Assembly (NCBI GenBank): GCA_016716405.1
Contig: JADJWK010000001.1
Coordinates: 2,046,001-2,110,000 of the forward strand
Length of the DNA stretch: 64,000 bases
DNA from: Candidatus Melainabacteria bacterium
Lineage (GTDB): Bacteria; Cyanobacteriota; Vampirovibrionia; Obscuribacterales; Obscuribacteraceae
Direction: 5' to 3'
Below are positions 25,560 to 34,220 of the stretch, one piece after another. How positions within the stretch are numbered: position 1 is the first letter of the stretch; each line of letters begins with the position of its first letter. A model generated the notes under the pieces. That model was given only the letters and a program-made list of their open reading frames with translations. It was not told the DNA's origin and searched no databases. Both the position numbers and the translations under genes were made by a program.

Positions 25560-27212
25560 ATGCAACCGGTTACCAGCGAAATTCAGAGTGGAAATCTACC
25601 TGCCGGGCACGATCTGGTGCTCAGCTATCCGGTGGCGGCGGAGGCAAGGCAGAGAGCATATGACCAGCTTTCTTTCGTCGATCGCATCAGGTGCCCTCTC
25701 GAGTCTGTGGAGTGGCCGTCCTCGGGCGGGATCGGGCGATTCAGGTACTATCTCTATGGCGCTGCTTTTTTGCTCGCCTTTCTGCCTTTCTGGCCCGAGC
25801 ACGTTCCCAGCTACGAGTACGACTTCTATGATCCTCTCGGCTCGTTGCTCCGGTTTTTTTACTTCATGTATTTCTTCATGGTTCCGATCGTCGCTCTGCC
25901 ATTCACCATTCGAGAAAGCAAGATGCCCACCAATGTGGTGGTTTTCGAGCACGGGATCGCTTTTAAATGGTGCTATAAGAAAAGCATCACTACACCGGTC
26001 ATTCCCTGGTCCTGCATCCGGCTGGTCAGTCTCAAACAAGACGAGCGCCTGGCCCGGCGGGGCTCGGATTCCGCCAAGCTCCTCGAGATCTCGGTCGATC
26101 CGGAGCTCCTTCCGGTGGGAGCCAGGAATTTTCTCTACCTCAACGGCTCCACCCTCGGTGATGTGAATCTCTCGATTTTCGCCTGGCGTCCCCGGGTGGA
26201 CTTCCTGATTCCTCTTGATGCCTTTACCCGATATTCCGACCGGGAGCTGATTCTGGGTCTGATCGGAAAGGCTGTCGGAGCAACCGCCGTGCATGCTTCT
26301 GTGACCCGCGAGCTCGAGGACATCGCCTCGCAGTCGGATGCCCGGGAAGTGGACGAGTTCGCCCACGGATATACGAACATGTGGCTGGATGACGTCCATA
26401 CTTCATCCAGGCGCAAGCGTATCGAGCCTCTGGAGTCAGGCGATATGCTTCAGGACGGTCGCTACCGGATCGACGCGATGCTCGCCACCGGTGGTCAGGC
26501 TGTCGTCTACGAGGCTAGCGATATTTACATGACCCCGGCTCAAGATGTGGTGCTCAAGGAATTCGTCCTGCCCGTGGGAGCCGGCAACAGTGTACGAATG
26601 CGTTCTTTCGAGAGCGTCAAGCATGAGGCCGGCCTGCTCGACCATCTCGATCATCCGGGTATCGTCAGGCTCCTCGATTATTTCGTGGAGGATCATCGCG
26701 CCTATCTGGTCCTCGAGCGCATCGAGGGGGAGAGTCTCAGGGATCGCGTCCTCGATCGCGGCCCCATGCCGGAGGAAGTCGCCGGTCCGGTGGTCGCCCA
26801 GATGTGCGACATCCTCGCCTATCTTCACAGCCTGACGCCGCCGGTGGTGCACCGCGATCTCTCTCCGGACAATTTCATGATCGACCCGAGCGGCAGGGTC
26901 CGACTCATCGACTTCAATGTGGCTCTGCGGCTCGAGGCTGCCCAGACCCGGACGGTGGTGGGCAAGCACAACTATATGGCCCCCGAGCAATTCCGGGGAT
27001 CGCCGGGAGTCCAGAGCGATCTCTATTCGCTGGGCGCCACCATAGCTTTCCTTCTCACCGGCGGCGATCCGATTCCACTTTCCTGCACCAGGCTGCCGGA
27101 AAGATCGCCCTTCGCCGTGCTCGTAGAAGGTCTCACCAGGCTCGATCTAGAGCAACGCTATGGCTCGGTGCAAGAAGCCCTGAGCGACCTGCCTGCCGGG
27201 AAAGCCGCATAG
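25560..27212 (+). CDS. Membrane Ser/Thr protein kinase, PH-like plus kinase domain (first of tandem pair)
   Basis: A 550-residue protein from ATG 25560. Residues 65-78 and 99-117 are membrane helices. Residues 120-245 look like a bacterial PH-type domain (NVVVFEHGIAFKWCYKKS, VIPWSCIRLVSLKQ). The kinase domain spans about 300-550: glycine loop ATGGQAVVYEA, Lys333 in VVLKEF, HRDLSPDN (431-438) and MAPEQF. The metal-binding motif reads DFN (451-453) where DFG is usual, but the catalytic Asp residues are present. It probably phosphorylates cytoplasmic proteins in response to a membrane signal. It is 17 bases upstream of a paralogue with the same architecture. Confidence 0.88.
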   Translation: MQPVTSEIQSGNLPAGHDLVLSYPVAAEARQRAYDQLSFVDRIRCPLESVEWPSSGGIGRFRYYLYGAAFLLAFLPFWPEHVPSYEYDFYDPLGSLLRFFYFMYFFMVPIVALPFTIRESKMPTNVVVFEHGIAFKWCYKKSITTPVIPWSCIRLVSLKQDERLARRGSDSAKLLEISVDPELLPVGARNFLYLNGSTLGDVNLSIFAWRPRVDFLIPLDAFTRYSDRELILGLIGKAVGATAVHASVTRELEDIASQSDAREVDEFAHGYTNMWLDDVHTSSRRKRIEPLESGDMLQDGRYRIDAMLATGGQAVVYEASDIYMTPAQDVVLKEFVLPVGAGNSVRMRSFESVKHEAGLLDHLDHPGIVRLLDYFVEDHRAYLVLERIEGESLRDRVLDRGPMPEEVAGPVVAQMCDILAYLHSLTPPVVHRDLSPDNFMIDPSGRVRLIDFNVALRLEAAQTRTVVGKHNYMAPEQFRGSPGVQSDLYSLGATIAFLLTGGDPIPLSCTRLPERSPFAVLVEGLTRLDLEQRYGSVQEALSDLPAGKAA

Positions 27213-27229
27213 ATACACGGAGTGAATCA

Positions 27230-28768
27230 GTGAGCGAGATTGTTGTCAACCTGAGAGCCGACGAGCTCGAGACCGAGAGCGGCATGCTGCGCAATTGCAT
27301 CAGGCGGGTAAGCGAAGCGAGAGTGCAGGAGCGCTCTTATTTCGAGCTGCGTTGCAAACTGATTCCATCCCTGCTTTTTATAGTCTTCTGTGTCGGTCTG
27401 ATCGGTCTGATTTGCTGGTCCTGGATGATCACTGCCACTTTGCTGAGCTGGTATTCGATCCCCCTGCAGGTCGCCCTCGCCTGTGCCGTGATGATGCTCG
27501 CCCTGCGCTTGAAACTGCGGATGTCCAGAAATGGTATCGAGGCTCTCAGCCGGGTGCACAAGAGCTCGATGTTCGACCGCAACAAGCGCGACTGGGACGA
27601 TGTCCACTCCATAAGGCTGCGGCGTATGGTGGCGTCCGACGCGGTTCTCAAGCGTCTGGCGGTGAACCGGGGCGGTCAGGAGCCTACTTTTCTGGCCAAA
27701 GCTCTGACTTTTGCCGGGGTGGGCTGGCTCGCTCAGGGTTTTATCGTTTTCGATTTCAAGTCCGGTGGCATGATGCCCCTTCCGATAGCGGGGATCCCGG
27801 ACGATCAGCTCGAGGAGTTTTTCATCTATCTAGTCAAATTCGCCGATCCCATGGCCCTCAATGCCGATGTCTTGGCTCTTCAGAAGGACGTGCTCATGGG
27901 CGAGCGTCTCTGTCTGGAAATGAGCTATACGAGGATGTGGGAAGAGAGCCTCAAAGAGCGATTCGAGGTCACCAATTTCGTGCCTCTTCCCGGCGGGCAC
28001 GAATTGCTGGACGGCGAAGTGCAGGTGCTCATGCAGCTTGCTTGCGGAGGCATGTCCTCGGTCTATCTCGCCAGACTCAGGGACGGGCGCCGGGTGGTGC
28101 TCAAAGAGCTGGTCATTCCGGACAACAGGGACGGCAGCGCCAGGAAGAAAGTGGAGGAGCTCTTCGCCAGGGAAGCGCGGATTCTGGCCCGCCTGTGCCA
28201 TCCGCAGATCGTCAGAGTCTACGATCACTTCGTCGAGAAAGGACGGAACTATCTTGTCCTGGATCAGGCCCACGGGCTCACCCTGAGACAGCATGTCCAG
28301 CTCAACGGCGCTCTTGAAGAGAAGCTCGTGGCATCCATAGGCGTGCAGCTCGCCGAGATCATCGACTATCTCCACAATTTCGATCCGCCGGTGATTCATC
28401 GCGACATCACGCCGGACAATATCGTATTCGACCCCCGCACAGGCAAGATCACCCTGATCGATTTCGGGGCCGCCACCGAGCTGGTATCGAATCTCACCGG
28501 CACGATGATCGGCAAGCAGTCTTACATCCCCGCCGAGCAGCTGCGCGGCAAGGCCTGTCCCGGCAGCGATATCTATTCGGTGGGAGCCAGTCTCTATTTC
28601 CTGCTCACCGGATTAGATCCTCTGCCTATCTCGGTATCGCGCCCGGCCGCCCGGGTCCCTTCGGTGAGTGCCGCCCTCGACTCTCTGATCGCCGACGCCA
28701 CGGCCCAGGAGATCGAGGACCGGATAGCCGGCGCCCGGGAGCTTCACGACAGGCTCAAGACGATCTGA
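27230..28768 (+). CDS. Membrane Ser/Thr protein kinase (second of tandem pair)
   Basis: A 512-residue protein. I chose GTG 27230 because ACGGAG lies at good spacing. Membrane helices are at about 44-66 and 70-92, then a PH-like region (SRNGIEALSRVHKSSMFD, FDFKSGGMMPLPI), then a kinase domain from 265. Key residues are the glycine loop LACGGMSSVYLA, Lys292 in VVLKEL, HRDITPDN (390-397) and DFG (411-413). The APE motif is replaced by PAEQ, as in the first kinase's APEQ but shifted. The layout matches the upstream gene, so the pair arose by duplication and is co-transcribed. The stop lies two bases from the convergent methyltransferase gene. Targets are unknown. Confidence 0.88.
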   Translation: MSEIVVNLRADELETESGMLRNCIRRVSEARVQERSYFELRCKLIPSLLFIVFCVGLIGLICWSWMITATLLSWYSIPLQVALACAVMMLALRLKLRMSRNGIEALSRVHKSSMFDRNKRDWDDVHSIRLRRMVASDAVLKRLAVNRGGQEPTFLAKALTFAGVGWLAQGFIVFDFKSGGMMPLPIAGIPDDQLEEFFIYLVKFADPMALNADVLALQKDVLMGERLCLEMSYTRMWEESLKERFEVTNFVPLPGGHELLDGEVQVLMQLACGGMSSVYLARLRDGRRVVLKELVIPDNRDGSARKKVEELFAREARILARLCHPQIVRVYDHFVEKGRNYLVLDQAHGLTLRQHVQLNGALEEKLVASIGVQLAEIIDYLHNFDPPVIHRDITPDNIVFDPRTGKITLIDFGAATELVSNLTGTMIGKQSYIPAEQLRGKACPGSDIYSVGASLYFLLTGLDPLPISVSRPAARVPSVSAALDSLIADATAQEIEDRIAGARELHDRLKTI

Positions 28769-28770
28769 GC

Positions 28771-29514
28771 TCAGCGCCGCCCGATCCGCATATGGAGCTT
28801 CCAGGTTACAGCCCGTGCCGTCCCGGGATCGCCCCAGATTTCTTCGATCTGGTCATAATGCAGGGCGATGGGGTCGCAGTCCTTTGTGTTGATATAGTTC
28901 TGTACAGCCGACCAGCTCGATAAATAGCCGAGACATTGATCGAGTGTCCAGTTGAGGCGCATCTCCATATGCGGTGCCTCGACCGGCTCGAGAGGGAGCT
29001 CGATGGAGCGGTAGTGCGAGCGGACATGATCGAGCTGGGGCGCCCAGCACCCGCTGATCTCGTTGTAGAGGGGGGTGAAGGCGTGCTTCACCGACTCTTC
29101 GGTCTCGAAATTCTCATAGCACCAGGCAGCCAGAATGCCGCCTTTCTTCAAGACCCGGCGTGCTTCCTCGTAAAAGCTCTCCAGGGAAAACCAGTGAATG
29201 GCATTGGCGACCGTGATCAGATCGGCGCTTTCGTCAGGTAGGCCGGAATCCTCGGCGGTAGCTACCCTGTACTCCACCCGGGGGTGGGGTCGGGCATGCT
29301 CGATCTGGCTCGTGCTGGCGTCGGTGGCCAGGACTTTCTCGAAACGCTCCCCCAGCTCCACCGCCGCCTGACCGTTACCCGTAGCGCAGTCCCAGGCGAG
29401 GTCCCGGGAGCGAACCAGGTCCAGGAGGTGGTCATATAGCTCGGCCGGGTAGCCCGGACGAAACCTCCGGTAGCGTTCGGCTTGTATGGAGAACTGGTCG
29501 GTGAATTCCGGCAT
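28771..29514 (-). CDS. SAM-dependent methyltransferase, class I
   Basis: A 247-residue protein of the class I (type 11) methyltransferase group. Motif I is LAWDCATGNGQAAVELGERF, motif II LATDAS with the acidic ribose-binding residue, motif III VATAEDSGLPDESADLITVANAIHWF, and motif IV VLKKGGILAAWCYE. The start YRRFRPGYP is typical of the family that includes yeast Crg1/trans-aconitate methyltransferase relatives. The substrate cannot be read from sequence. ATG 29514 is preferred over a TTG eight codons upstream. It is divergent from the HEEGH protein gene, with 58 bases between. Confidence 0.88.
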   Translation of the reverse strand: MPEFTDQFSIQAERYRRFRPGYPAELYDHLLDLVRSRDLAWDCATGNGQAAVELGERFEKVLATDASTSQIEHARPHPRVEYRVATAEDSGLPDESADLITVANAIHWFSLESFYEEARRVLKKGGILAAWCYENFETEESVKHAFTPLYNEISGCWAPQLDHVRSHYRSIELPLEPVEAPHMEMRLNWTLDQCLGYLSSWSAVQNYINTKDCDPIALHYDQIEEIWGDPGTARAVTWKLHMRIGRR

Positions 29515-29572
29515 ACGCGCACTCGAGATTCGATTCAAGTAAAATCAACTGGAGGAAATTTTAGCAATCGTC

Positions 29573-30313
29573 GTGTCAAGATTCATTCTCATTCCAGCTG
29601 TACTTCTCACAGTACTTCTCATAGCACTCAGCGCAGGCTCTGCTCCGCCCGCCCGAGCCGGTGATTCGTACCAGGTCCTGGTGGACAAGCAGCCTCCGCA
29701 GGTGGAGCGGCGCTGGTTCGATCCGGCAAGACCGCCGGTGCCAGGACCGGATCTCAGACCCGGGGAAAAAGGCTGTACTCAGTATCATTACAACCTCTCG
29801 GTGAATTTCGATCTCGATATGGTGAGCGAGGAGAAGACCGAAAGCGGCTACAAGGTCAAAATCCGTCCCAGGGATATCAGGGTGACTCTCACTCTTCCCA
29901 TTGTGGTCTGGCTGCCCAACAATACTACGAAGAAGATGGCCCGGCACGAGGAGGGGCACAAGACCATCTGCGTGCGAATCTATGATGATGCCGAGAAGCT
30001 CGTGCGTTTTCATGCCGAGAGCATGGCATCCTCTCATTTCGACGGCGAGGGCAAAACCACCGCGGAAGCTGTGAAAGTCGCTTATCAACGAGCCGCCGAG
30101 GATCTCAACCGGATCTATCGTCGTTATGTTTTCGACTATTCGCGCTGTGTCGGCGACGAGTATGATCGGATCACCAGGCATGGTCTCGATCCCCTGCCCG
30201 AGGAAGCGGCCATCGAGAAAGCCTTCGACGGATGCGGTGGATACCGGAGCGAGTTCGAGGAGATTCGCGAGCTCGACCGGCGCCGCCGGCATCTCTGGCA
30301 GAAGAGTCGGTAG
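29573..30313 (+). CDS. Secreted protein with HEEGH metallopeptidase-like motif
   Basis: A 246-residue protein with a signal peptide (ILIPAVLLTVLLIALSAG, then APPARAG). The central motif is MARHEEGHKTICVRIYDD (HEEGH at 125-129), which fits the zincin HExxH helix. A similar arrangement occurs in DUF922-type secreted putative zinc proteases, and I suspect membership. Three Cys residues (about 68, 133 and 191 region) may form disulfides after export. The GTG at 29573 is the only plausible start, but its best Shine-Dalgarno (GGAGG at 29551) is about 17 bases away. It ends 14 bases before a Ser/Thr kinase gene and is probably co-transcribed with it. Protease activity is inference. Confidence 0.72.
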   Translation: MSRFILIPAVLLTVLLIALSAGSAPPARAGDSYQVLVDKQPPQVERRWFDPARPPVPGPDLRPGEKGCTQYHYNLSVNFDLDMVSEEKTESGYKVKIRPRDIRVTLTLPIVVWLPNNTTKKMARHEEGHKTICVRIYDDAEKLVRFHAESMASSHFDGEGKTTAEAVKVAYQRAAEDLNRIYRRYVFDYSRCVGDEYDRITRHGLDPLPEEAAIEKAFDGCGGYRSEFEEIRELDRRRRHLWQKSR

Positions 30314-30327
30314 AGGCGGTTGCGAAT

Positions 30328-32703
30328 GTGAGCCAGGATCAATCTCTCTGCCCGAAATGCCGCAGGCAAACGGCCGCCAGCCAGCCGGCTTCGATCACTC
30401 AGTGGCTGTCCGTATGCCGCTGCGGGGCAGAGAATCTTTTTCTCACCCAGTCCCTGTCGGTGCATATCTGCAGCAACTGCGGCAAACGTGTCAATCGCGG
30501 CAGGCAGGGGACTTTCAGTCAGTATATCTTCAGGCACGATCTCTGCAGTTGTCCGGTTCCCGAGCCGGTGCTGACCGAGATCCAGGCGGCACCAGAGGCC
30601 CTCGCTCCGGAGCCCGAAGACGATGATAGCGAAGAGCTTCCTCTCTTGAAAGAGGAATTCCCGGTGGATCGCTACAAGCCCCTGAAAGTCGTGGGCAAGG
30701 GTGCCGCCGGCAAGGTCTATCTCTGTCGGGACCGGCTTCTCAGGAAGAAAGTGGCGGTGAAGATGCTCAGCACTTTGTCTTCTGCCGAGCTGGTGGCTTT
30801 CCAGGAAGAGGCACGGGCCCTGAGCAAGCTCAAGCATGCAAACATCGTGTCGATTCTCGACTTCGGCGCCAGCCCGGACGGGTTACCATATATGGTGCTC
30901 GAGTATGTGCCCGGCTTGACCATGGAGCAGTATCTGGACGAGCATGGGGCGATGCCCGCCGAGGATGCCTGCTTCGTCCTGGATCAGGTCTGCCAGGCGC
31001 TTGCCTGCGCACACCGGGAGGGAATTTTTCACCGGGACGTGAAGCCGAGCAATATTCTTCTTGTGAGCGACGAAGAGAATGGTCTCGGGGTGAGGCTGAT
31101 CGATTTCGGAGTGGCCAGGGTCAGGAGCGAAGACGCTTCGCATTCGGGGAGCGAAGCCAGGGAGCAGGGTCGCACCCTTGCCGGCACCCCTGCTTATATG
31201 AGCCCCGACCAGGCCGCCGGGCTGGAATACGATGCCCGGTCGGAGGTGTACAGTCTCGGCTGCGTGCTCTTCGAGCTTCTGACGGGGCGGCCGCCTTTCG
31301 AGGCGGAAAGCCCCCTGGAGATGATCTCAATGCATGCCGGCGTCGAGCCTCTGCTGGTATCGAGCCTGATCGAGGGACCGGTGTCTGGAGAACTGGAGGA
31401 GATTGTCGCTACCTGTCTGGCCAAGAGCAAAGAGGAGCGCTATCAATCCGCCGACCAACTCCGGGATGCGCTTCTGGCATTGTCCAGGCAGGAAGAGACC
31501 GAATCCGAGCATGCCCCGGTCCCCGGCGGGTTTCGCCTCAGTCCGATGATGATCGCTCTCGGGGCGGCAATCTTTCTAATTCTCGCATCGCTCTGCTATC
31601 TGAACGTCTCGAATAACTCCGCCTCCCATTACCCTGTTGCTCCGAGAGTGGCGCCGCCGGCGCGAGCAGGGAAAAGGTCCGTCGTGCGGCTTACAATCGA
31701 GAATACAGACTTCAACGGACTGAGCCCGGACAGTAATGAGATTATCCGCCCCGTAGGCGAGGGCGGCTCCCTCGAGGATGCGGAGCTCGAGGATGTGGCG
31801 GAGCTACTGCGGGGCAAGGATAGAGTCTTTCTCGATCTGTCGGCGGACGAGATCGACGGATCTGGTTTGCATTTTCTATCCGGTAGCCCGATATACGGAA
31901 TGCTGCTTTCTCAGAACCGCCTCGATCTGAAGACCCTCGATGCCCTGAAGCAGTTCAAGCACCTCGAGATCTTGAGGCTTTCCCTGACCAATGTCGACGA
32001 CGATTCGATGAGCACCATTGCCGGTATCAAGTCACTTTCCATTCTCGATCTGGATCACTGTACGAAGGTCACTGACAAAGGGATAAAGTACCTCACCGCT
32101 CTTCCGAGATTGCGAGCCCTGACCCTGACCTCCACGGGAATCACCGATAAGAGCGCGGACTATCTCAGGGCAATGCCTTCCCTGGAGTTCGTCTTTCTGG
32201 AGGGGACCAGAATAACCAACGCCGGCCTGGCGCCGATTGCCGAGTTGAAGAACCTGAGGGGGCTGTTTGTCAGAGACTGCGGTTCCATCGACGGCTCCGG
32301 CATAGCCATGGTCTGCCGAGCCATGCCTCAACTGGAGCGTATGAGCATGGGGGGTCCGGCCCTGAAAGAGGGCGATTTCATCCCTCTGCAATCGCTCGAG
32401 AAATTGCAGGTTCTCAATCTCTACAACTGCGCCATCGGTCCTGAGGATCTCAAGGCCATCGGTACTCTGAAGAATCTTTCGATTCTCTATATCTCTCACG
32501 GTCTTTTCGACGACAGCGCTCTGCCTTATCTCTACGGGCTCAAGAAGCTGCGCGGAATCGGGCTCTGGGAATGCCAGAGGATAACCACTCCCGGTCTTGC
32601 CGAATTGCGCGCGCATCTCGATAGACCAATCCAGATTCTCTCGGACAAGGTGGACAAGTCGCCTCTCAATGAGGATGTCATCGACATGTGGTCCGAGCAA
32701 TAG
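30328..32703 (+). CDS. Ser/Thr protein kinase with N-terminal zinc ribbons and C-terminal leucine-rich repeats
   Basis: A 791-residue protein from GTG 30328 (GAGG upstream). Residues 8-75 contain four cysteine pairs (CPKC, CRC, CSNC, CSC) resembling zinc ribbons. The kinase domain is at 116-390: GKGAAGKVYLCRD, Lys145 in VAVKML, FHRDVKPSN, LIDFGVARV and YMSPDQAAG. One membrane helix (MMIALGAAIFLILASLCYL, 407-426) follows. The outer part (about 500-790) is leucine-rich repeats of the AMN1/GALA kind (LDLDHCTKVTDKGIKYLTAL, LTLTSTGITDKSADYLRAM). So a cytoplasmic kinase is linked to an extracytoplasmic ligand-binding LRR. All catalytic residues are present. Confidence 0.9.
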   Translation: MSQDQSLCPKCRRQTAASQPASITQWLSVCRCGAENLFLTQSLSVHICSNCGKRVNRGRQGTFSQYIFRHDLCSCPVPEPVLTEIQAAPEALAPEPEDDDSEELPLLKEEFPVDRYKPLKVVGKGAAGKVYLCRDRLLRKKVAVKMLSTLSSAELVAFQEEARALSKLKHANIVSILDFGASPDGLPYMVLEYVPGLTMEQYLDEHGAMPAEDACFVLDQVCQALACAHREGIFHRDVKPSNILLVSDEENGLGVRLIDFGVARVRSEDASHSGSEAREQGRTLAGTPAYMSPDQAAGLEYDARSEVYSLGCVLFELLTGRPPFEAESPLEMISMHAGVEPLLVSSLIEGPVSGELEEIVATCLAKSKEERYQSADQLRDALLALSRQEETESEHAPVPGGFRLSPMMIALGAAIFLILASLCYLNVSNNSASHYPVAPRVAPPARAGKRSVVRLTIENTDFNGLSPDSNEIIRPVGEGGSLEDAELEDVAELLRGKDRVFLDLSADEIDGSGLHFLSGSPIYGMLLSQNRLDLKTLDALKQFKHLEILRLSLTNVDDDSMSTIAGIKSLSILDLDHCTKVTDKGIKYLTALPRLRALTLTSTGITDKSADYLRAMPSLEFVFLEGTRITNAGLAPIAELKNLRGLFVRDCGSIDGSGIAMVCRAMPQLERMSMGGPALKEGDFIPLQSLEKLQVLNLYNCAIGPEDLKAIGTLKNLSILYISHGLFDDSALPYLYGLKKLRGIGLWECQRITTPGLAELRAHLDRPIQILSDKVDKSPLNEDVIDMWSEQ

Positions 32704-32855
32704 AATCTCATCGAGATGTTTTCTATATAAGAGATATATGCCTGCTTGACACCTGACCGGGCTTCCGTCGATCATTTCATTTGATCTTACTTACTATGGC
32801 TTGAAAACCGCTGCCTTATCTCGTTCCTATCGCAATAATCCTGGTCTTTCTCGCC

Positions 32856-34220
32856 ATGGCGGCGCTCATGTATATGCGCCGTCTATCGGCGCTCCTGGCC
32901 CTGCCCATGATGGCGGTGGCGATTGCCGTGATCGGGGGCATTCCGGGCAACGAGATTCTCAGCGAGGTGGTAAGCAAGGGCGCAGTCAAGCTGCATGGCG
33001 CTTATACCACCACTATGTTCGGTGCGATCCTCGCCGAGCTCATGAACCGGCACGGTATCGCCCGGGCCCTGGTCCGCTGGGTGGCGGAGTTCGCCGGGGA
33101 CAATCCGTATCTGCTGAGTGTCGTCCTCACTCTTGTTACGGCACTGCTCTTCTCCACCCTGGGCGGTCTCGGGGCGGTGATCATGGTAGGCACGATTATT
33201 CTGCCGGTGATGCTGAGCATCGGTATCGGCAATGTCACCGCAGGCAGTCTCTATCTTTTCGGGATCAGCCTGGGCGGCATGTTCAACCTGGCCAACTGGC
33301 AGCTCTATATCGATGTGCTGGGGGTCGGACAGGAGCAGATTATCGCTTTTGTCGTCCCCTTCGCCCTTCTGATCGGCCTGGCGGTTTTGCTCTTTCTCCT
33401 GGTCGAGCTACGCTCGGCTCGCAATATCAAGTATTTCGCCGCCGGGGTGGCAGCGGCGGCGGCGGCTGGCTGGTTTCTCAGCAACAATTTCAATCCCGCC
33501 GCAAGTGCCGACAAGACCGGCTTGATGGCGAGCTCTTTCAGTGCCAGCGTCTGGGTCTTCGGCGCTCTCTGTATCTATGCCCTGGTCAGGCACAAGCGCA
33601 AGTCCAGGAGCCTGCCGGGAGCGGCCATGCTGACGCCTCTGGTGCCGCTTCTTCTGGTGCTTTTCTGCGGCTGGGACATCCTGCCGGCTTTCATGGCTGC
33701 CATCGCCTATGGTGTGCTTCTCACCTGGCAGAGCGACTCTATCAATCAGCTCACTCGGGCGATCATCGATGGTATCGCCACCGTCATCCCGGCCGTCTTT
33801 CTGATGATCGGCATCGGCATGCTCATCGCCTCGGTGAGCAGCCCTCAGATAAGCGGCGTGATCGCGCCGCTCATCACAGGCGCCATACCCACCCATGCTG
33901 TCATGTATGTCCTGGTCTTCACCCTCATGGCTCCCCTGGCGCTCTATCGAGGACCTCTCAGTCTCTGGGGTATGGGCAGCGGTCTGGTGAAAATGATCCA
34001 GAACACCACGGCTCTTTCCGGTCAGGCGATCATGGGCATGCTCATGTCGGTGGGCCAGGTGCAGGGGATCTGCGATCCCACGAACACCCATAACATCTGG
34101 ATCGCTACTTATCTGGGCACCGATACCCATTCCCTTCTCAAGCGCACGATTCCCTATGCCTGGCTGGCGGTGGTGGGCGGTCTCGTGCTGGCCTGCGCCT
34201 TCGGGTATGTGCCCCTATGA
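32856..34220 (+). CDS. Multi-pass permease of the ion-transporter type
   Basis: A 454-residue protein with about 11-12 hydrophobic segments (VVLTLVTALLFSTLGGLGAVI, IPAVFLMIGIGMLIASV, MYVLVFTLMAPLALYRGPL). The general pattern fits the GntP/CitM-like ion-transporter superfamily, but no family signature is conclusive. The annotated ATG 32856 lacks a Shine-Dalgarno and starts inside a hydrophobic stretch. The same frame continues upstream to ATG 32796, but its third codon is TGA (32802-32804), so the natural N-terminus may be lost (see findings). The stop overlaps the hydantoinase start by four bases (ATGA), so the permease probably imports the hydantoinase substrate. Confidence 0.8.
   Translation: MAALMYMRRLSALLALPMMAVAIAVIGGIPGNEILSEVVSKGAVKLHGAYTTTMFGAILAELMNRHGIARALVRWVAEFAGDNPYLLSVVLTLVTALLFSTLGGLGAVIMVGTIILPVMLSIGIGNVTAGSLYLFGISLGGMFNLANWQLYIDVLGVGQEQIIAFVVPFALLIGLAVLLFLLVELRSARNIKYFAAGVAAAAAAGWFLSNNFNPAASADKTGLMASSFSASVWVFGALCIYALVRHKRKSRSLPGAAMLTPLVPLLLVLFCGWDILPAFMAAIAYGVLLTWQSDSINQLTRAIIDGIATVIPAVFLMIGIGMLIASVSSPQISGVIAPLITGAIPTHAVMYVLVFTLMAPLALYRGPLSLWGMGSGLVKMIQNTTALSGQAIMGMLMSVGQVQGICDPTNTHNIWIATYLGTDTHSLLKRTIPYAWLAVVGGLVLACAFGYVPL

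Noticed and set aside
26804..27229. N-terminal 142 codons upstream of the second kinase's GTG
   Set aside because: They overlap the first kinase's C-terminus in another frame; GTG 27230 has a good Shine-Dalgarno and begins the conserved architecture.
32802..32804. TGA read as Trp throughout this genome
   Set aside because: TGA serves as the stop codon of many other intact genes in the window (for example nrdR, thrB, lysC and dnaE), so a changed code is unlikely.
32801..34093. A 430-residue plus-strand frame overlapping the permease
   Set aside because: It is one frame away from the hydrophobic permease frame, is Arg/His-rich and has no recognisable domain.
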